Assembly (NCBI GenBank): GCA_014846205.1 | Contig: RKAY01000057.1 | Coordinates: forward strand, 1-7,449 | Direction: 5' to 3' | Length of the DNA stretch: 7,449 nt | Origin: Collinsella aerofaciens | GTDB taxonomy: Bacteria; Actinomycetota; Coriobacteriia; Coriobacteriales; Coriobacteriaceae | The notes under the pieces: model-generated | What the model saw: only the letters and a program-made list of their open reading frames with translations | The model's database searches: none | What the model was told of the DNA's origin: nothing | Made by a program: the position numbers and the translations under genes | Shown here: in pieces, positions 5,977 to 7,449 of the stretch | Layout of the letters: each line of letters starts with the position of its first letter | Numbering within the stretch: position 1 is the first letter of the stretch

Positions 5977-6501
5977 ATGTCGCGCAAGATTGACCAGCGG
6001 CTTGCCTTGCTTCATGGCGCTTTGAATGCTGATCTCGACGCCATTAGCGAAATCGAGGAACCCGAACTTCGCTGCGCCACGCTGCACGAGCGCGTCAATC
6101 CCACCGACGCCTATTCGCTGGGATGGCATATCCGCCAGCTTCAGCAGGGACAGCACGAAACCTTTGCCTATCTGGGCAATCTGGGTGTGGGCATCGCGCC
6201 CGAGCGCCTGGCCGCCGGCGACTTTGATGGCTACGACGAGGTCTTCCTGCTGCTCGACGATACCGATGATTACTTGGGCGACGTTGAGACGCGACCTGCC
6301 GCGCGCTGCTTGACCATAAGCTTCCGCGGCACGCACGGGCAAGCAGCCCCACGCTACGAGCAGCTGCTCAGCTATATGCGCGAGCACGGCCTGACGCCCG
6401 TAGGTCCCTCACGCGAGATTGCCTTGACCGATGACATCATCAGCGACGACCCCGCGACCTACGTGACGCAAATCACGGTGCCGGTTGCCCCGGCAAAGTA
6501 A
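5977..6501 (+). CDS. GyrI-like effector-binding half of the split MerR regulator
   Basis: The frame is the same as that of the upstream MerR half (324 nt from its start). If translation restarts at ATG 5977 it gives 174 residues. The first 20 or so (SRKIDQRLALLHGALN) continue the dimerisation coiled coil. About 28-170 resemble the GyrI-like/AraC effector-binding domain of BmrR and similar regulators: an early strand (RCATLHERVNP), a central segment with DGYDEVFLLLDD, and the family ending REIALTDD...DDPATYVTQITVPV. E147 of REI sits about 27 residues from the C-terminus, close to where BmrR keeps its drug-binding glutamate; that equivalence is inferred. AGGAG lies only 3 nt before the ATG, so restart may be inefficient. 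It is most probably the 3' part of a pseudogene; a free-standing effector-binding protein is the alternative. The gene ends directly at a strong terminator. Confidence 0.85.
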   Translation: MSRKIDQRLALLHGALNADLDAISEIEEPELRCATLHERVNPTDAYSLGWHIRQLQQGQHETFAYLGNLGVGIAPERLAAGDFDGYDEVFLLLDDTDDYLGDVETRPAARCLTISFRGTHGQAAPRYEQLLSYMREHGLTPVGPSREIALTDDIISDDPATYVTQITVPVAPAK

Positions 6502-6539
6502 AAACCGCCCGGAAGGCATCGTGCTTCCGGGCGGTTTTT
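6500..6539. terminator. Bidirectional intrinsic terminator between MerR and ligA
   Basis: A perfect 16-bp stem pairs 6500-6515 (AAAAACCGCCCGGAAG) with 6524-6539 (CTTCCGGGCGGTTTTT) around an 8-nt loop. Its A-run and T-run give five terminal T residues in either direction. It overlaps the MerR stop codon and lies 19 nt beyond the end of the convergent ligA, so it can end transcription of both operons. Confidence 0.93.
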
Positions 6540-6558
6540 CAATTTGATTATCGATGTC

Positions 6559-7449
<891 letters not shown>

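Overview
The window is a GC-rich bacterial chromosomal segment, roughly 60% GC by eye, with GTG starts and strong G/C preference at third codon positions. Gene content, protein style and the c-type-cytochrome-like sequence at the left end suggest a gut actinobacterium of the Coriobacteriia, with Collinsella or a close relative as my best guess. That placement rests on recognition, not on a search.

Layout from left to right. Positions 1-83 hold no gene I can support, and 84-116 form a strong terminator hairpin. From 3988 down to 187, on the minus strand, lies a two-gene operon for a heterodimeric ABC exporter. The first subunit (3988-2168) has a degenerate ATPase site and the second (2175-187) a catalytically intact one, with an 8-nt overlap between them. 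The last 41 codons of the second subunit are not ABC sequence: they carry two CXXCH motifs and resemble the end of a multiheme cytochrome c domain, so the gene looks chimeric. A 262-nt intergenic region (3989-4250) contains divergent promoters. On the plus strand follow a MATE-family efflux pump (4251-5597) and a BmrR-like MerR regulator (5653-6501), which is split by one in-frame TAG at 5968-5970. A 16-bp perfect-stem terminator (6500-6539) separates this operon from the convergent 3' portion of ligA, the NAD-dependent DNA ligase (7449-6559), which runs off the right edge.

How the genes may work together. Two efflux systems with different energy sources, ATP for the ABC pair and an ion gradient for MATE, diverge from one regulatory region. 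The MATE promoter has the classic MerR layout: a -35 TTGACT, a 19-bp spacer, and a 21-bp imperfect dyad starting inside the -35 box. The MerR gene lies 55 nt downstream of the MATE gene. The simplest reading is an autoregulated, ligand-induced MATE-MerR operon. Its regulator is currently broken, or possibly expressed as two polypeptides, because of the amber codon.

The points most worth a second look are the ABC-cytochrome chimera, the amber split at a coiled-coil position where leucine is expected, and the MerR-type operator-promoter that links regulator to pump.
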